DNA from: DATLNF01 sp046590575
Lineage (GTDB): Bacteria > Actinomycetota > Actinomycetes > BP-191
Assembly (NCBI GenBank): GCA_046590575.1
Contig: JBKJUS010000153.1
Location: 1-37,644, forward strand
DNA: 37,644 bases
Direction: 5' to 3'
The notes beneath the pieces are model-generated. The model did not search any database, had not been told where the DNA came from, and saw only the letters and a list, made by a program, of their open reading frames with translations. Of this stretch, positions 9,344-18,955 are shown one piece after another. A program made the position numbers and the translations under genes. Each line of letters opens with the position of its first letter. Position 1 is the first letter of the stretch.

Positions 9344-10547
9344 CGGTAGACAACGTCACCGAGAAGGTCAGCGGCGGCGTCGCTGTCGTGGCAGTGGAGA
9401 CGTCGAAGTCGACGCAGCCGACCATCACGGCGCAGCAGGCATGGCGGGCGGCTCGCCTCCCGGTCGCTCTCGCCGCGGTCATCGTCATCGTCGCCGCGCT
9501 GATCGCTGTGGCGAGTGGCGGCGCCCGCGGGGGACTGCTGGACCCCGAAGCCACGCGGGTCGCTGGCGGACAGGCCCTCGCCCGGCTCCTCCGGTCGCGC
9601 GGCATCGACGTCAGTCGGGTGCCGGCGCCGCTGGACTCCAGCGAAGTGACGACTTTCGTGCCGCTGCCCGGGCTCCTCGAGGCCGACGTGGACCCGGACC
9701 TGTTGCTTCCACGACTGGGGCGCGACGTGGTGATCGTGGGTGCAGAGGACGATCTGCTCGCGCTGCTGCGGGCCGCCGACCCGGGCCTTGACGTCCGTGC
9801 TGTCGGCGACGTCGACGTCGACGAGCGGCGACCCTCCTGTGCACTTGCCCAGGCCAGGACCGCGGGCGTCGCGCGCACCGGCGGCGTCGTGTACCGGGCC
9901 CCGGACGGGATCGGCTGCTACGCGTCGCGGGGACGGGCCAGCGTGGTCGAGGTCACTCGGAACGGGGGGCGGCTGCGTCTGATCGGGGCAGCTGATCTCT
10001 TCAGCAATGCCCGTCTCGACGAGGAGGGCAACGCTGCACTAGCTCTGGGACTCCTCTCCTCGCGGCCGCGCGTCGAGTGGGTCTATCCCCGGGCCAGCGA
10101 GCGACCCGGGCTCGAGGGCGAGCCACGCGCGCTCGTGGACCTCCTTCCTGACGTCGTGGTGCTGGCCGCCATACAGCTGTTGCTGGCCGCCGTGTGGGTA
10201 GGCGTCTGGCGCTCGCGACGCCTCGGGCCGGTCGTCGTGGAACCGCTGCCGGTCGTCGTACGTGCTGCGGAGAGCGTCGAAGGCCGCGCTGGTCTCTATC
10301 GCGCCGGACGGGCGAGAGAGCACGCGGCACAGGCGCTGCAGGCTGCCCAACGACGCCGATTGGCCGTGGCGCTGGGGCTGGGCGTCAACCCCGACCAGAG
10401 CGCTGTGGTCGCCGCGGTAGCAGCTCGAACCACCCGCGACGCTGCCGCCGTCGAGATGCTCTTGTACGGTCAGCCGATCCCCGACGACGCCGCACTCGTG
10501 CGGCTGGCCCATGACCTGGACATTCTGAGCGATGAGGTGCGTGCCCG

Positions 10548-10551
<4 letters not shown>
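9340..10551 (+). CDS. DUF4350 domain membrane protein
   Basis: The product has 403 residues with a transmembrane helix near 30-50 (LPVALAAVIVIVAALIAVAS). An extracytoplasmic DUF4350 domain follows, starting GGLLDPEATRVAGGQALARL, a GATase-like fold in the family. A second transmembrane helix lies near 267-287 (VVLAAIQLLLAAVWVGVW), and the cytosolic C-terminal tail is Arg/Ala-rich. The start is the GTG at 9340, overlapping the DUF4129 stop; the open frame upstream of it is a shadow of DUF4129. Its own stop overlaps the MoxR start (GTGA). Biochemical function is unknown. By association it probably forms part of a membrane complex remodelled by the MoxR ATPase. Confidence 0.87.
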
Positions 10552-11585
<1,034 letters not shown>

Positions 11586-11588
11586 CTC

Positions 11589-12884
11589 GTGGCACTCACC
11601 GGACGGGCCGGTATGGTCGCAGCGCTGGCTGCGGCACTTGTGCTCGCCCTGCCCGGTCGTCCGCTGACCCTCGTCGCCATCAACCTCATGCTGCTGGCGG
11701 CGGTGCTGCTCGACATTGCCCTCGCCGGATCGGTGCGAGCCCTCGAAGTCAGCCGGTCCGGCCCGACGTCGGTGCGCCTCGGTGACTCGTCGACGACGAT
11801 GCTCACTATCGTCAATTCCGGCTCTCGCACAGCGCGCGCCGTCGTACGCGACGCCTGGCCGCCGTCCGCCGGAATCACTCCGCGGACCCACCGCATCGGC
11901 ATCCCAGCCGGAGAGCGACGACGAGTCGAGTCGGCCCTGCTACCCACCCGGCGAGGTGACCGCCGCCCGACCCGAATCACAGTGCGCTCGATCGGCCCGC
12001 TCGGCCTGGCCGGCCGCCAGGGCCGCCACGGAGCGCCATGGTCCCTGCGTGTACTGCCGCCGTTCACGTCGCGAAAGTTCCTCCCCGAGCGGCTCGAGCG
12101 ACTGCGTCAGCTCGACGGGGCGGTGCTCATTCGTGGTCGCGGACAGGGCACGGAGTTCGACTCGTTGCGTGAGTACGTCGACGGCGACGACGTGCGATCG
12201 ATCGACTGGCGCGCCACCGCCCGGCGTGAGTCAGTCGTCGTACGCACCTGGCGTCCGGAGCGGGACCGCCGGGTGATCCTGGTGATCGACACCAGCCGGA
12301 CCTCCGCCGGTCGCGTCGGCGACACCCCCCGGCTTGACCACTCCCTCGATGCTGCACTGCTCCTCGGTGCGCTCGCGTCGAAGGCCGGTGACCAGGTCGA
12401 CCTGCTGGCTCACGACCAGGTGCTCCGGGCGTCAGTGGGTGCGGGCTCGCGCTCGGACGTCCTGCCGACTCTGGTCAACGCGATGGCGCCCCTCGAAGCA
12501 GCCTTGGTGGAAGCAGACCACCGCGCCATGGTGAGCGCCGTCCTGCGCCGGCAGCGTCGGCGGGCCCTCGTCGTGCTCTTCACCGACCTCAACAGCGCGG
12601 TGATCGAGGAGGGCATGCTGCCCGCCCTGTCGGCGCTGACCTCTCGTCATACCGTCGTCCTCGCCGCCGTAGCCGATCCGCGCGTTGTCGCTATGGCGGG
12701 TGGCCGCGGTGACGCCACCGCGGTCTACGAAGCGGCCGCGGCCGAGCGCGCTCTCGACGAGCGGCACAGGCTCACCGCGCTCCTTCGACGTCGTGGTGTC
12801 GAGGTGGTGGACGCCCCACCAGAAACCTTCCCACCGGCGGTCGCTGATGCCTACCTCGCGTTGAAAGCCGCCGGTCGCCTGTAG
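11589..12884 (+). CDS. DUF58 domain protein, MoxR partner
   Basis: This 431-residue protein has one or two N-terminal hydrophobic segments (about 8-47). The DUF58 signature lies near 195-210 (EYVDGDDVRSIDWRATARR), followed by a VWA-like fold whose metal site is suggested by VIDTSRTS (232-239). Members pair with MoxR ATPases and are thought to be substrates or adaptors. The GTG start is 3 nt after the MoxR stop with no separate promoter visible, so it is the last gene of the plus-strand module. It ends 25 nt from the convergent penicillin-binding-protein gene; no clear terminator hairpin is visible between them. Confidence 0.92.
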   Translation: MALTGRAGMVAALAAALVLALPGRPLTLVAINLMLLAAVLLDIALAGSVRALEVSRSGPTSVRLGDSSTTMLTIVNSGSRTARAVVRDAWPPSAGITPRTHRIGIPAGERRRVESALLPTRRGDRRPTRITVRSIGPLGLAGRQGRHGAPWSLRVLPPFTSRKFLPERLERLRQLDGAVLIRGRGQGTEFDSLREYVDGDDVRSIDWRATARRESVVVRTWRPERDRRVILVIDTSRTSAGRVGDTPRLDHSLDAALLLGALASKAGDQVDLLAHDQVLRASVGAGSRSDVLPTLVNAMAPLEAALVEADHRAMVSAVLRRQRRRALVVLFTDLNSAVIEEGMLPALSALTSRHTVVLAAVADPRVVAMAGGRGDATAVYEAAAAERALDERHRLTALLRRRGVEVVDAPPETFPPAVADAYLALKAAGRL

Positions 12885-12909
12885 CCGCGCTGAAAGCCCA
12901 GGCTGCCAG

Positions 12910-15060
12910 TCAGCACTTCTTGCCACTGCATGCGGGCGGAGACGAGGCGGGTGGCGCGGGCTTGGGGTCCGGTGGAATGAGCTCGCTCGACGTCGGCACG
13001 GTAGTGGGCACCCGGGCCCGCCGGGGTCGTCGCGGCGTGAGGCCGACATAGCGGGCGGGCGGCGGCTCCTCGAGGTCGAACTCGGCGATCGGGAGCAGCT
13101 CGTGCGCGCTGGACATCACGGCCCGGAAGATGCGCGCCGGGAATGTGCCGCCGTAGACGATCCGCACGCCGTGGACATTGCGCAACACCCGCTCGATCGG
13201 GTCGGTCGGGTGGCCCACCCACACCGCCGAGGCGAGCTGCGGCGTGTAGCCGACGAACCACGCGGCGCTCGGCCCGTTAGTCGTGCCGGTCTTGCCAGCG
13301 AGCGGCCGACCGATATCCGCCGATCGACCGGTGCCGTTCTCCACGACCTGCTCCAGCACGGACGTCACCGTGTCGGCGACCGCAGCATCGATGACCCGTT
13401 CGCACCGCGGAGTGACCGTGCCGGCCGAAGTGCCGTCGGCGCGCTGCACCGATGTGATCACCATCGGTTCGCAGGCCACTCCGTGCGCCGCGAAGGTGGC
13501 ATACGAGTTGGCCAGGTCGAGCGGGCTGACCTCGGTCGCGCCCAGGGTGAACGACGGAACCTCCTTGAGCGGAAACCGACGGAGACCGGCCGCGCGCGCG
13601 ATCTGCGCCGGCCGCTCGAATCCGGTCTTCTCCTGCAGCTGCAGATAGAACGTGTTGACCGAGTGCGCGGTCCCGGTGATCAGGTTGAAGGTGCCGGCCT
13701 CACTGTCCCCTGCGTTGCCGATTTCGTAGGGCTTCGTCACCCCGTCGACGGTGTTGGTGTAGACCTTCGAGCGGTAGCGGGCGGGCGCGTAGAAGGTCGA
13801 CCGCGTCGAGATGCCCTGCTCGATGGCAGCGGCGAGCACAAAGGCCTTGAAGGTCGACCCGGCCTGAAATCCGCTCGTGCCGCCGATCGGCAAGTTCACC
13901 TTCTGCGTCGTTCCCTCGTGGTTCAAGGCCGCCATCGCCTTGACGTGCCCGGTGCCCGGCTCGACGACGACCACGGCCGACGCCGGGTCATCGGCATCAC
14001 CGAGCGTCTCGCGCAGGGTCTGCAGAGCGGAGCGCTGCACCCGCGGGTCGAGGGTCGTGCGCACCGTCAGCCCACCCTGGAACAACGCCTGCTCCCTGGC
14101 GGACACCGTCTCGCCGAAGATCTCGCGTACCTGCGGGTCCGCACCGTCGAGGACGGCGGTCCGGACGAGGTCGAGGAAGGGTCCGGCGAGGGGGCTGTCT
14201 TCGAGGCCGGAGACCTTCGACGGCTTGAGCCGCAGCGGTTGCCGGCGCGCCCACGCCGCATCACGCGGCGTCAGCGCCCCGGTGCGCTCCATGCTTCGGA
14301 GAACGATGTCGCGGCGGACCCGGGCTGCCTTGGGCGAGACGACTGGGTCGTATCGCTCGGGTGCTTGGACCAGACCGGCCAGCAGGGCACCTTCCAACAC
14401 GTTGAGTTTGTCCACCGGCTTGCTGAAGTAGCGTTGCGCTGCGGTCGCGACGCCGTACACACCCTGGCCGAAGTAGGCGATGTTGAGGTAGCGCTCGAGG
14501 ATCTCGTCCTTGGTGTAGCGATCCTCGAGCGCGATAGCAAAGCGGGCCTCTCTGATCTTGCGAGCCGCCGACCGCTCGGTCGCTCGGCGCCGCGCATCCG
14601 CGTCGCGGGCGGCCGACAGCAGCACGTTCTTGACGTACTGCTGGGTGATCGTCGATCCGCCCTGCTGCACACTGTTCGCCTGCTGGTTGCTGACAAAAGC
14701 ACGTGTCAGGCCACGAAGGTCCACCCCGCCGTGCTCAAGGAACCGCTCATCCTCGACCGAGACGACCGCAGCGCGGAGATGCGTGGGAATCCGCTCCAGC
14801 GGCACCATGACCCGATCTTCGTTGAAGTAGACAGCGGCCAGCACCGAGCCGTCCGCGGCGAGGATCCGGGATCGCTGGGGCAGCGGCGGTTCGAGCAGCT
14901 CCTGCGGCAACTCGCTGAAGGAACGCGCACCGGTGCCGACAGCCACACCGACCGATCCGACGATGGGGAACGCCACCCCGGCGAGCAAAATGCCCATCGC
15001 CACGGTCACCGCGAGGACCAGAGCGAGGCGACTCGCCAGCAGGGTCCCCGACTTCTTCAT
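12910..15060 (-). CDS. Class A penicillin-binding protein (transglycosylase/transpeptidase)
   Basis: This is a bifunctional peptidoglycan synthase of 716 residues anchored by an N-terminal helix (about 10-38). The GT51 glycosyltransferase domain shows EDERF with catalytic E103, then GGSTITQQYVKN (about 134-145) and ERYLNIAYFGQGVYG (about 189-203). The transpeptidase domain has the three penicillin-binding motifs: S402-TFK, S467-V-N469 and K590-TGT. The C-terminus is a Pro-rich tail ending in two cysteines. I prefer the ATG at 15058-15060; the frame runs on to a TTG at 15093. Spacing to a GGGGGAC element is about 10 nt, and an adjacent GGGAG is too close, so the start is not certain. It follows the lipase gene by 48 nt on the same strand and could be the tail of that transcript or independent. 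Confidence 0.94.
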   Translation of the reverse strand: MKKSGTLLASRLALVLAVTVAMGILLAGVAFPIVGSVGVAVGTGARSFSELPQELLEPPLPQRSRILAADGSVLAAVYFNEDRVMVPLERIPTHLRAAVVSVEDERFLEHGGVDLRGLTRAFVSNQQANSVQQGGSTITQQYVKNVLLSAARDADARRRATERSAARKIREARFAIALEDRYTKDEILERYLNIAYFGQGVYGVATAAQRYFSKPVDKLNVLEGALLAGLVQAPERYDPVVSPKAARVRRDIVLRSMERTGALTPRDAAWARRQPLRLKPSKVSGLEDSPLAGPFLDLVRTAVLDGADPQVREIFGETVSAREQALFQGGLTVRTTLDPRVQRSALQTLRETLGDADDPASAVVVVEPGTGHVKAMAALNHEGTTQKVNLPIGGTSGFQAGSTFKAFVLAAAIEQGISTRSTFYAPARYRSKVYTNTVDGVTKPYEIGNAGDSEAGTFNLITGTAHSVNTFYLQLQEKTGFERPAQIARAAGLRRFPLKEVPSFTLGATEVSPLDLANSYATFAAHGVACEPMVITSVQRADGTSAGTVTPRCERVIDAAVADTVTSVLEQVVENGTGRSADIGRPLAGKTGTTNGPSAAWFVGYTPQLASAVWVGHPTDPIERVLRNVHGVRIVYGGTFPARIFRAVMSSAHELLPIAEFDLEEPPPARYVGLTPRRPRRARVPTTVPTSSELIPPDPKPAPPASSPPACSGKKC

Positions 15061-15108
15061 CTCCCTATGGTCCCCCCGAGATCTCGGAGTCAACCGTCAG
15101 TCGATGCT

Positions 15109-16212
15109 CTAGGCCCGGTGTACCCGCCGTCTCGCCAGGCCGACGATGGCGAGCACACCGACCAGCAGGCCGAGGGAAGACGACCCGCCGCCGGTCGCGG
15201 GCAGCGGCCGGCCGACGCGCGCCGGATCGGCCCGGGGAGGTGCTGGAGGTGCAACCGGCTGTGGTGGTGCCACCTGAGCCGCAGCGAGCGCGGCAGCGGA
15301 GGCCTCCTCGAGGAATGTGCGGTACTCCACGACGATCCCAGGATCGATCCGCAGGTCGTTGTGGTAGGTCCCCGCAAATGCCCTGTTGTCAGCCCCCTCG
15401 AGCATCGGCGACTCCGCGTACGTCGGACCGACGAACGCCGGGTCCCCAGCACCGCTGCCGTCGTACACAGTGAGCCATCGCGCCGGCGCGTAGGTCTCGT
15501 CCGCCCCGCCCGGACCATTGAGGTCGGCCAGCCACGGGGTGCCGGCAGCGATCTCGTTGCAGGACACCACGTTGTCCTCGGAACCGGGCGGACAGAACGT
15601 GGTGCCGTCGTTGGCTCCGGCGATGCCGACGAAAGCGACGAGATCGCTGCGCAGGGACGGGTGGACCTTGAGGGTCTTTCGGATCAAGGTCACGCCGAGC
15701 GAGTGGCCGACGATCATGAACTTGTCGGACGCGGTGTAGGTCTGCACAGCACGGATGAACGCGACGAGGTCAGGCACGTTGACGTCGTTGTTGGTGACCC
15801 GAACCTGGCCGTCCCAGCCCATCTCGGTGTGCTCGGCGTCCCGTTCAGGGTTGGTGCGGGTGAGCGCCGTGCCGTTGTTCGCGCCGAGTCCGTTGTACGA
15901 CAGTGCCCACATCTCCTGGTCGGTCCACCCCGCAGCCCGGAAGTCGTCACGCACGGGGTACCAGTCAGCGTGGTCCACATTGTTGCCGTGCACGAAGAGC
16001 ACCGGCACGTGCCGCCGGGGGGCGCCCCGACGGATCCCGCCGAAGCCGCCGATGGGGAAGTTCCACTCCGCGTCGGTCAAGGCGGGGAAGTCCGTCGCGA
16101 AGCGCAGCTTCGCCGGACCCTGGGGAGGCGCGTGGGCAGGCTCTGCCCGTGCGGGCGATGCGGTGACGGTCAGCAGTGCCAGCAGTGCCGCCAGCGGGCC
16201 GGCGCGCCTCAC
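15109..16212 (-). CDS. Secreted lipase/esterase with LPXTG-type wall anchor
   Basis: The 367-residue product has a signal peptide (1-23, cleavage after SPARA). An alpha/beta-hydrolase domain has the oxyanion region VLFVHGNNVDHADWY (71-85) and nucleophile elbow GHSLG (169-173, S171), typical of lipases. A Pro/Ala-rich spacer (about 313-334) is followed by LPATG (337-341), a hydrophobic segment (347-360) and the basic tail RRRVHRA. That is a complete sortase cell-wall sorting signal, so the enzyme is probably covalently attached to peptidoglycan. Four cysteines could form disulfides outside the cell. The GTG start overlaps the stop of the upstream serine hydrolase (GTGA). It is the last of eight tightly packed genes that start at livK. 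Confidence 0.9.
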   Translation of the reverse strand: MRRAGPLAALLALLTVTASPARAEPAHAPPQGPAKLRFATDFPALTDAEWNFPIGGFGGIRRGAPRRHVPVLFVHGNNVDHADWYPVRDDFRAAGWTDQEMWALSYNGLGANNGTALTRTNPERDAEHTEMGWDGQVRVTNNDVNVPDLVAFIRAVQTYTASDKFMIVGHSLGVTLIRKTLKVHPSLRSDLVAFVGIAGANDGTTFCPPGSEDNVVSCNEIAAGTPWLADLNGPGGADETYAPARWLTVYDGSGAGDPAFVGPTYAESPMLEGADNRAFAGTYHNDLRIDPGIVVEYRTFLEEASAAALAAAQVAPPQPVAPPAPPRADPARVGRPLPATGGGSSSLGLLVGVLAIVGLARRRVHRA

Positions 16213-17405
16213 GAAGCGGCGATGCAGCCGTACAACGCAGCATTGAGGTACAACGGCGCGAGGCTGAACGACGCGTAGTGGTTGCGCACGCCGGCGACGC
16301 CGACCCGGGCAACAGGGTCGCTGAACCCGAACTGACCACCCACCCCGCCGTGGCCGAACGCCTCAGGGTTGGGCCCCATGCTGGCCGGTCGGCCGGGCGG
16401 CGGCACGTTGCGCACATAGCCCAAGCCCCGGGTGATCGGCAGCAGCAAGATGATGTCCGGTCGCGCCTCGTGTACGTCCGTGAACATCCGGAATGACTCC
16501 GCCGATGCGAGCACCACACCGTCGAGCCCTTCGGGCTCCGCCATCGCAGCGAACACGCGCGCAGCATCTCGGGCAGTGCCGGTCAGGTTGGAGCCGCCCA
16601 TGGGTGTGACGCGCCCGGGGAGGTTGTTGAAGAGCTCGGGGAGACGGTCGAGGGAGCCGACCCCGTCGCGGGCCTGGCAGCTCACCCCCGCGGCCGTCGC
16701 ATCGTCGCGGCAGGAGGCGTAGAACGTGTCGAGGTAGTTCTGGATCTCGGGGGGGAACGTCGGCCACCACAGGGGCAGCAGGGGGGCGAGCCGACCGTGC
16801 TCGGCCAGCGGCGCACCGATGCCGATCTCCACGCCGAGCGGCTTGGCGACCTCTTCGTGGAAGAACGTGCCGAGGTCGCGGCCGTCGACGCGGCGGATGA
16901 CCTCACCGAGGATCCAGCCGTACGTCGTAGTGTGGTAGCCGACCTGAGTGCCGGGCTCCCAGAACGGAATGCTCGCCGCGATCGATGCACAGATGACGTC
17001 GAGCTGATCCAGGCCGGTGCCGTCATCGAGGCTGATGAGGGCCGTCAAGGCAGCGTCGCCGATCACGCCACTGCGGTGGGTCAGGACGTCAGCCACGGAG
17101 ATGCCTGACTTGCCCTCCGCAGCGAACTCCGGCCAGTACGTCGCGATCGGAGCGAATACGTCGAGCTTCCCGCTGTCATGCAGCATCTGCACGCACAGCG
17201 CGGTCGTCGCCTTGGTCACCGACATGAACGGCGCAATGGTGTCCTCCGCCCACTCCCCTGCCCAGAGGTCGGCGACTTTGCGGCCCTGGTGATACGCGGC
17301 GTAGGCGCCGCCGCCCTGATTGAACTCCGGGGCGACCTGCGAGAACACCTCCCGAAGCGGCTCGAAGCCAGGAGCAACCTCACCGTGGACCTCGATGTCA
17401 GTCAT
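16209..17405 (-). CDS. Beta-lactamase-fold serine hydrolase (EstB / family VIII esterase type)
   Basis: This 398-residue cytosolic-looking protein (no signal peptide) belongs to the class C beta-lactamase/esterase superfamily. The nucleophile motif is S62-V-T-K65. A tyrosine motif, GYHTTTYGWILGEVIRR, lies near 156-172 with Y157 the likely general base, and a late GHGGVGGQFGF segment matches the third motif. Proteins of this type are more often esterases than antibiotic-degrading lactamases. Its ATG overlaps the stop of the acyl-CoA synthetase gene (ATGA), and its own stop overlaps the lipase start. The pairing with a secreted lipase and a CoA ligase suggests intracellular cleavage of an imported ester; that is inference. 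Lactamase activity cannot be excluded. Confidence 0.9.
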   Translation of the reverse strand: MTDIEVHGEVAPGFEPLREVFSQVAPEFNQGGGAYAAYHQGRKVADLWAGEWAEDTIAPFMSVTKATTALCVQMLHDSGKLDVFAPIATYWPEFAAEGKSGISVADVLTHRSGVIGDAALTALISLDDGTGLDQLDVICASIAASIPFWEPGTQVGYHTTTYGWILGEVIRRVDGRDLGTFFHEEVAKPLGVEIGIGAPLAEHGRLAPLLPLWWPTFPPEIQNYLDTFYASCRDDATAAGVSCQARDGVGSLDRLPELFNNLPGRVTPMGGSNLTGTARDAARVFAAMAEPEGLDGVVLASAESFRMFTDVHEARPDIILLLPITRGLGYVRNVPPPGRPASMGPNPEAFGHGGVGGQFGFSDPVARVGVAGVRNHYASFSLAPLYLNAALYGCIAAS

Positions 17406-18955
17406 GGCAGCTCCAGATGGCTCAGCTGATCTCGGATGGCCTTCTTGTCGAACTTGCCGACGCTCGTCCGGGGCACCTCGTCCACCACGACGATGTCGTC
17501 AGGCATCCACCACTTCGCGACGCGGCCGGCAAGGAAGTCGCGCAGCTGCACGAGCGACGGAGTGTGGCCGTTGACGGGTACGACGACGGCCACCGGCCGC
17601 TCGTCCCATCTCTTGCTGCGCACCCCGACGACGGCGGCTTCGCGGATATCCGGGTGGGCCATGATCGCGGCCTCCAGCTCCAGCGAGGAAATCCACTCGC
17701 CGCCGCTCTTCACCAGGTCCTTGCTGCGATCGACGATCCGGAAGTAGCCGTCGTGCTCCATCACTGCCATGTCGCCGGTGCGCAGCCAGTCGTCGCGAAA
17801 CCTCTCGTCAAGCGCCGGATCGTCGTAGTACGCCGTCGCGACCCACGGACCGCGGCACTCCAGCTCGCCGACGGTGACGCCGTCCCACGGAAGCGCCGTG
17901 CCGTCCTCCGCGGTGATGCGGGCTTCGAGGCCAGCGAAGATGGTGCCCGTTCGCAGCCGCACCTCACGCAGCCCTTCGACGTCGAGCCCGTCGTGACGAC
18001 GCCGGGGGCGGGAGGTGCAGGCCAGCGGGGTCGTCTCGGTCATGCCCCAGATCTGCAGGATCTCGATCCCAGCGCGGTCGTAGGCCTCCATCAGCGGCCT
18101 CGGCGTGGCGGCCCCGCCGACGCCGATCGTGCGCAGGGAGGAGAAGTCGTGCTCGCCGCTTTCGACAAGCGGCAAGAGTTGAGTCCAAATCGTGGGCACG
18201 CCGGCCGCCCACGTGACCCGCTCGGTCTCGATGATCCGAGCGAGGTTGGTCGGAGAGGTGTCTGCACCGGCGAAGATCAGCTCGGCCCCGGTGAAAGGCG
18301 CGGCGTACGGCAAGCCCCACCCGCAGGCGTGGAAGAGCGGGACCACCGGCATGATGCGCTCGTGCTGCGACAGCGCAAGGTGGTCGACCATGCACGCGGC
18401 CATCGCGTGCAAGTAGGTCGCGCGGTGCGAGTACACGACCCCCTTCGGCATTCCGGTTGTGCCGGAGGTGTAGCAGATGCCGCACGCGTCGTCCTCATCG
18501 ACCTCACTGGGGATCCCGTGTGCCGACCCCGCAGCTCGCGTGGCGAGGTCCGACATGGAGATCGTCGGACACGGCAGTCCAAGCTGACCGACCTGCGCGA
18601 GCAGGTCGTCGTCGGCGATGAGCAGCATGTCGCCCGCGTGCTCGACGACGTACCGCACCTGGTCGTCGTACAGCCTGATGTTCACCATATGCAGCACCGC
18701 GCCAGCAAGCGGGACGGCGTAGTAGAGCAGCAAGTGGTCAGCACTGTTGTTGGCGAAGGTGGCCACGCGATCGCCCGGCTGCACGCCAAGCTCCCGCAGC
18801 GCCGTGAGAGTGCGGAGGACCCGACCCGCCAGCTCGGCGTACGTCGTCCGACCACTAGCGTCGACGACTTCACCGTCACCGTGCACTGCGCGCATGCGCT
18901 CGAAGATGGTGTGCACGGTCAGCGGCTGCCGTCCCATCAGTCCCGTGAACGTCAC
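17402..18955 (-). CDS. Fatty-acyl-CoA synthetase (AMP-forming)
   Basis: This enzyme activates a carboxylic acid to its CoA thioester via an acyl-adenylate. The 517-residue product has the P-loop YTSGTTGMPKG (162-172), the WGMTETTP motif, the LRTGDM and RSKDLVKSGGEWISS segments that position the adenylate and hinge, and the catalytic lysine K501 in TSVGKFDKK. The motif set fits medium/long-chain fatty acid or related acid ligases. The acid itself cannot be read from sequence. The GTG start overlaps the PucR regulator stop (GTGA), and the stop overlaps the serine hydrolase start (ATGA). It sits between a transporter and two hydrolases, which suggests it traps the product of uptake and hydrolysis as a CoA ester. 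Confidence 0.94.
   Translation of the reverse strand: MTFTGLMGRQPLTVHTIFERMRAVHGDGEVVDASGRTTYAELAGRVLRTLTALRELGVQPGDRVATFANNSADHLLLYYAVPLAGAVLHMVNIRLYDDQVRYVVEHAGDMLLIADDDLLAQVGQLGLPCPTISMSDLATRAAGSAHGIPSEVDEDDACGICYTSGTTGMPKGVVYSHRATYLHAMAACMVDHLALSQHERIMPVVPLFHACGWGLPYAAPFTGAELIFAGADTSPTNLARIIETERVTWAAGVPTIWTQLLPLVESGEHDFSSLRTIGVGGAATPRPLMEAYDRAGIEILQIWGMTETTPLACTSRPRRRHDGLDVEGLREVRLRTGTIFAGLEARITAEDGTALPWDGVTVGELECRGPWVATAYYDDPALDERFRDDWLRTGDMAVMEHDGYFRIVDRSKDLVKSGGEWISSLELEAAIMAHPDIREAAVVGVRSKRWDERPVAVVVPVNGHTPSLVQLRDFLAGRVAKWWMPDDIVVVDEVPRTSVGKFDKKAIRDQLSHLELP

Noticed and set aside
13102..16278. Plus-strand open frame of 1058 codons
   Set aside because: It is antisense to the penicillin-binding protein and lipase genes. 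Its residues are Arg/Gly/His-rich with no domain, an artefact of high GC.
16209..17405. True antibiotic-resistance beta-lactamase
   Set aside because: No signal peptide, and operon context with lipase and CoA ligase favours an esterase; lactamase activity is not supported by sequence alone.
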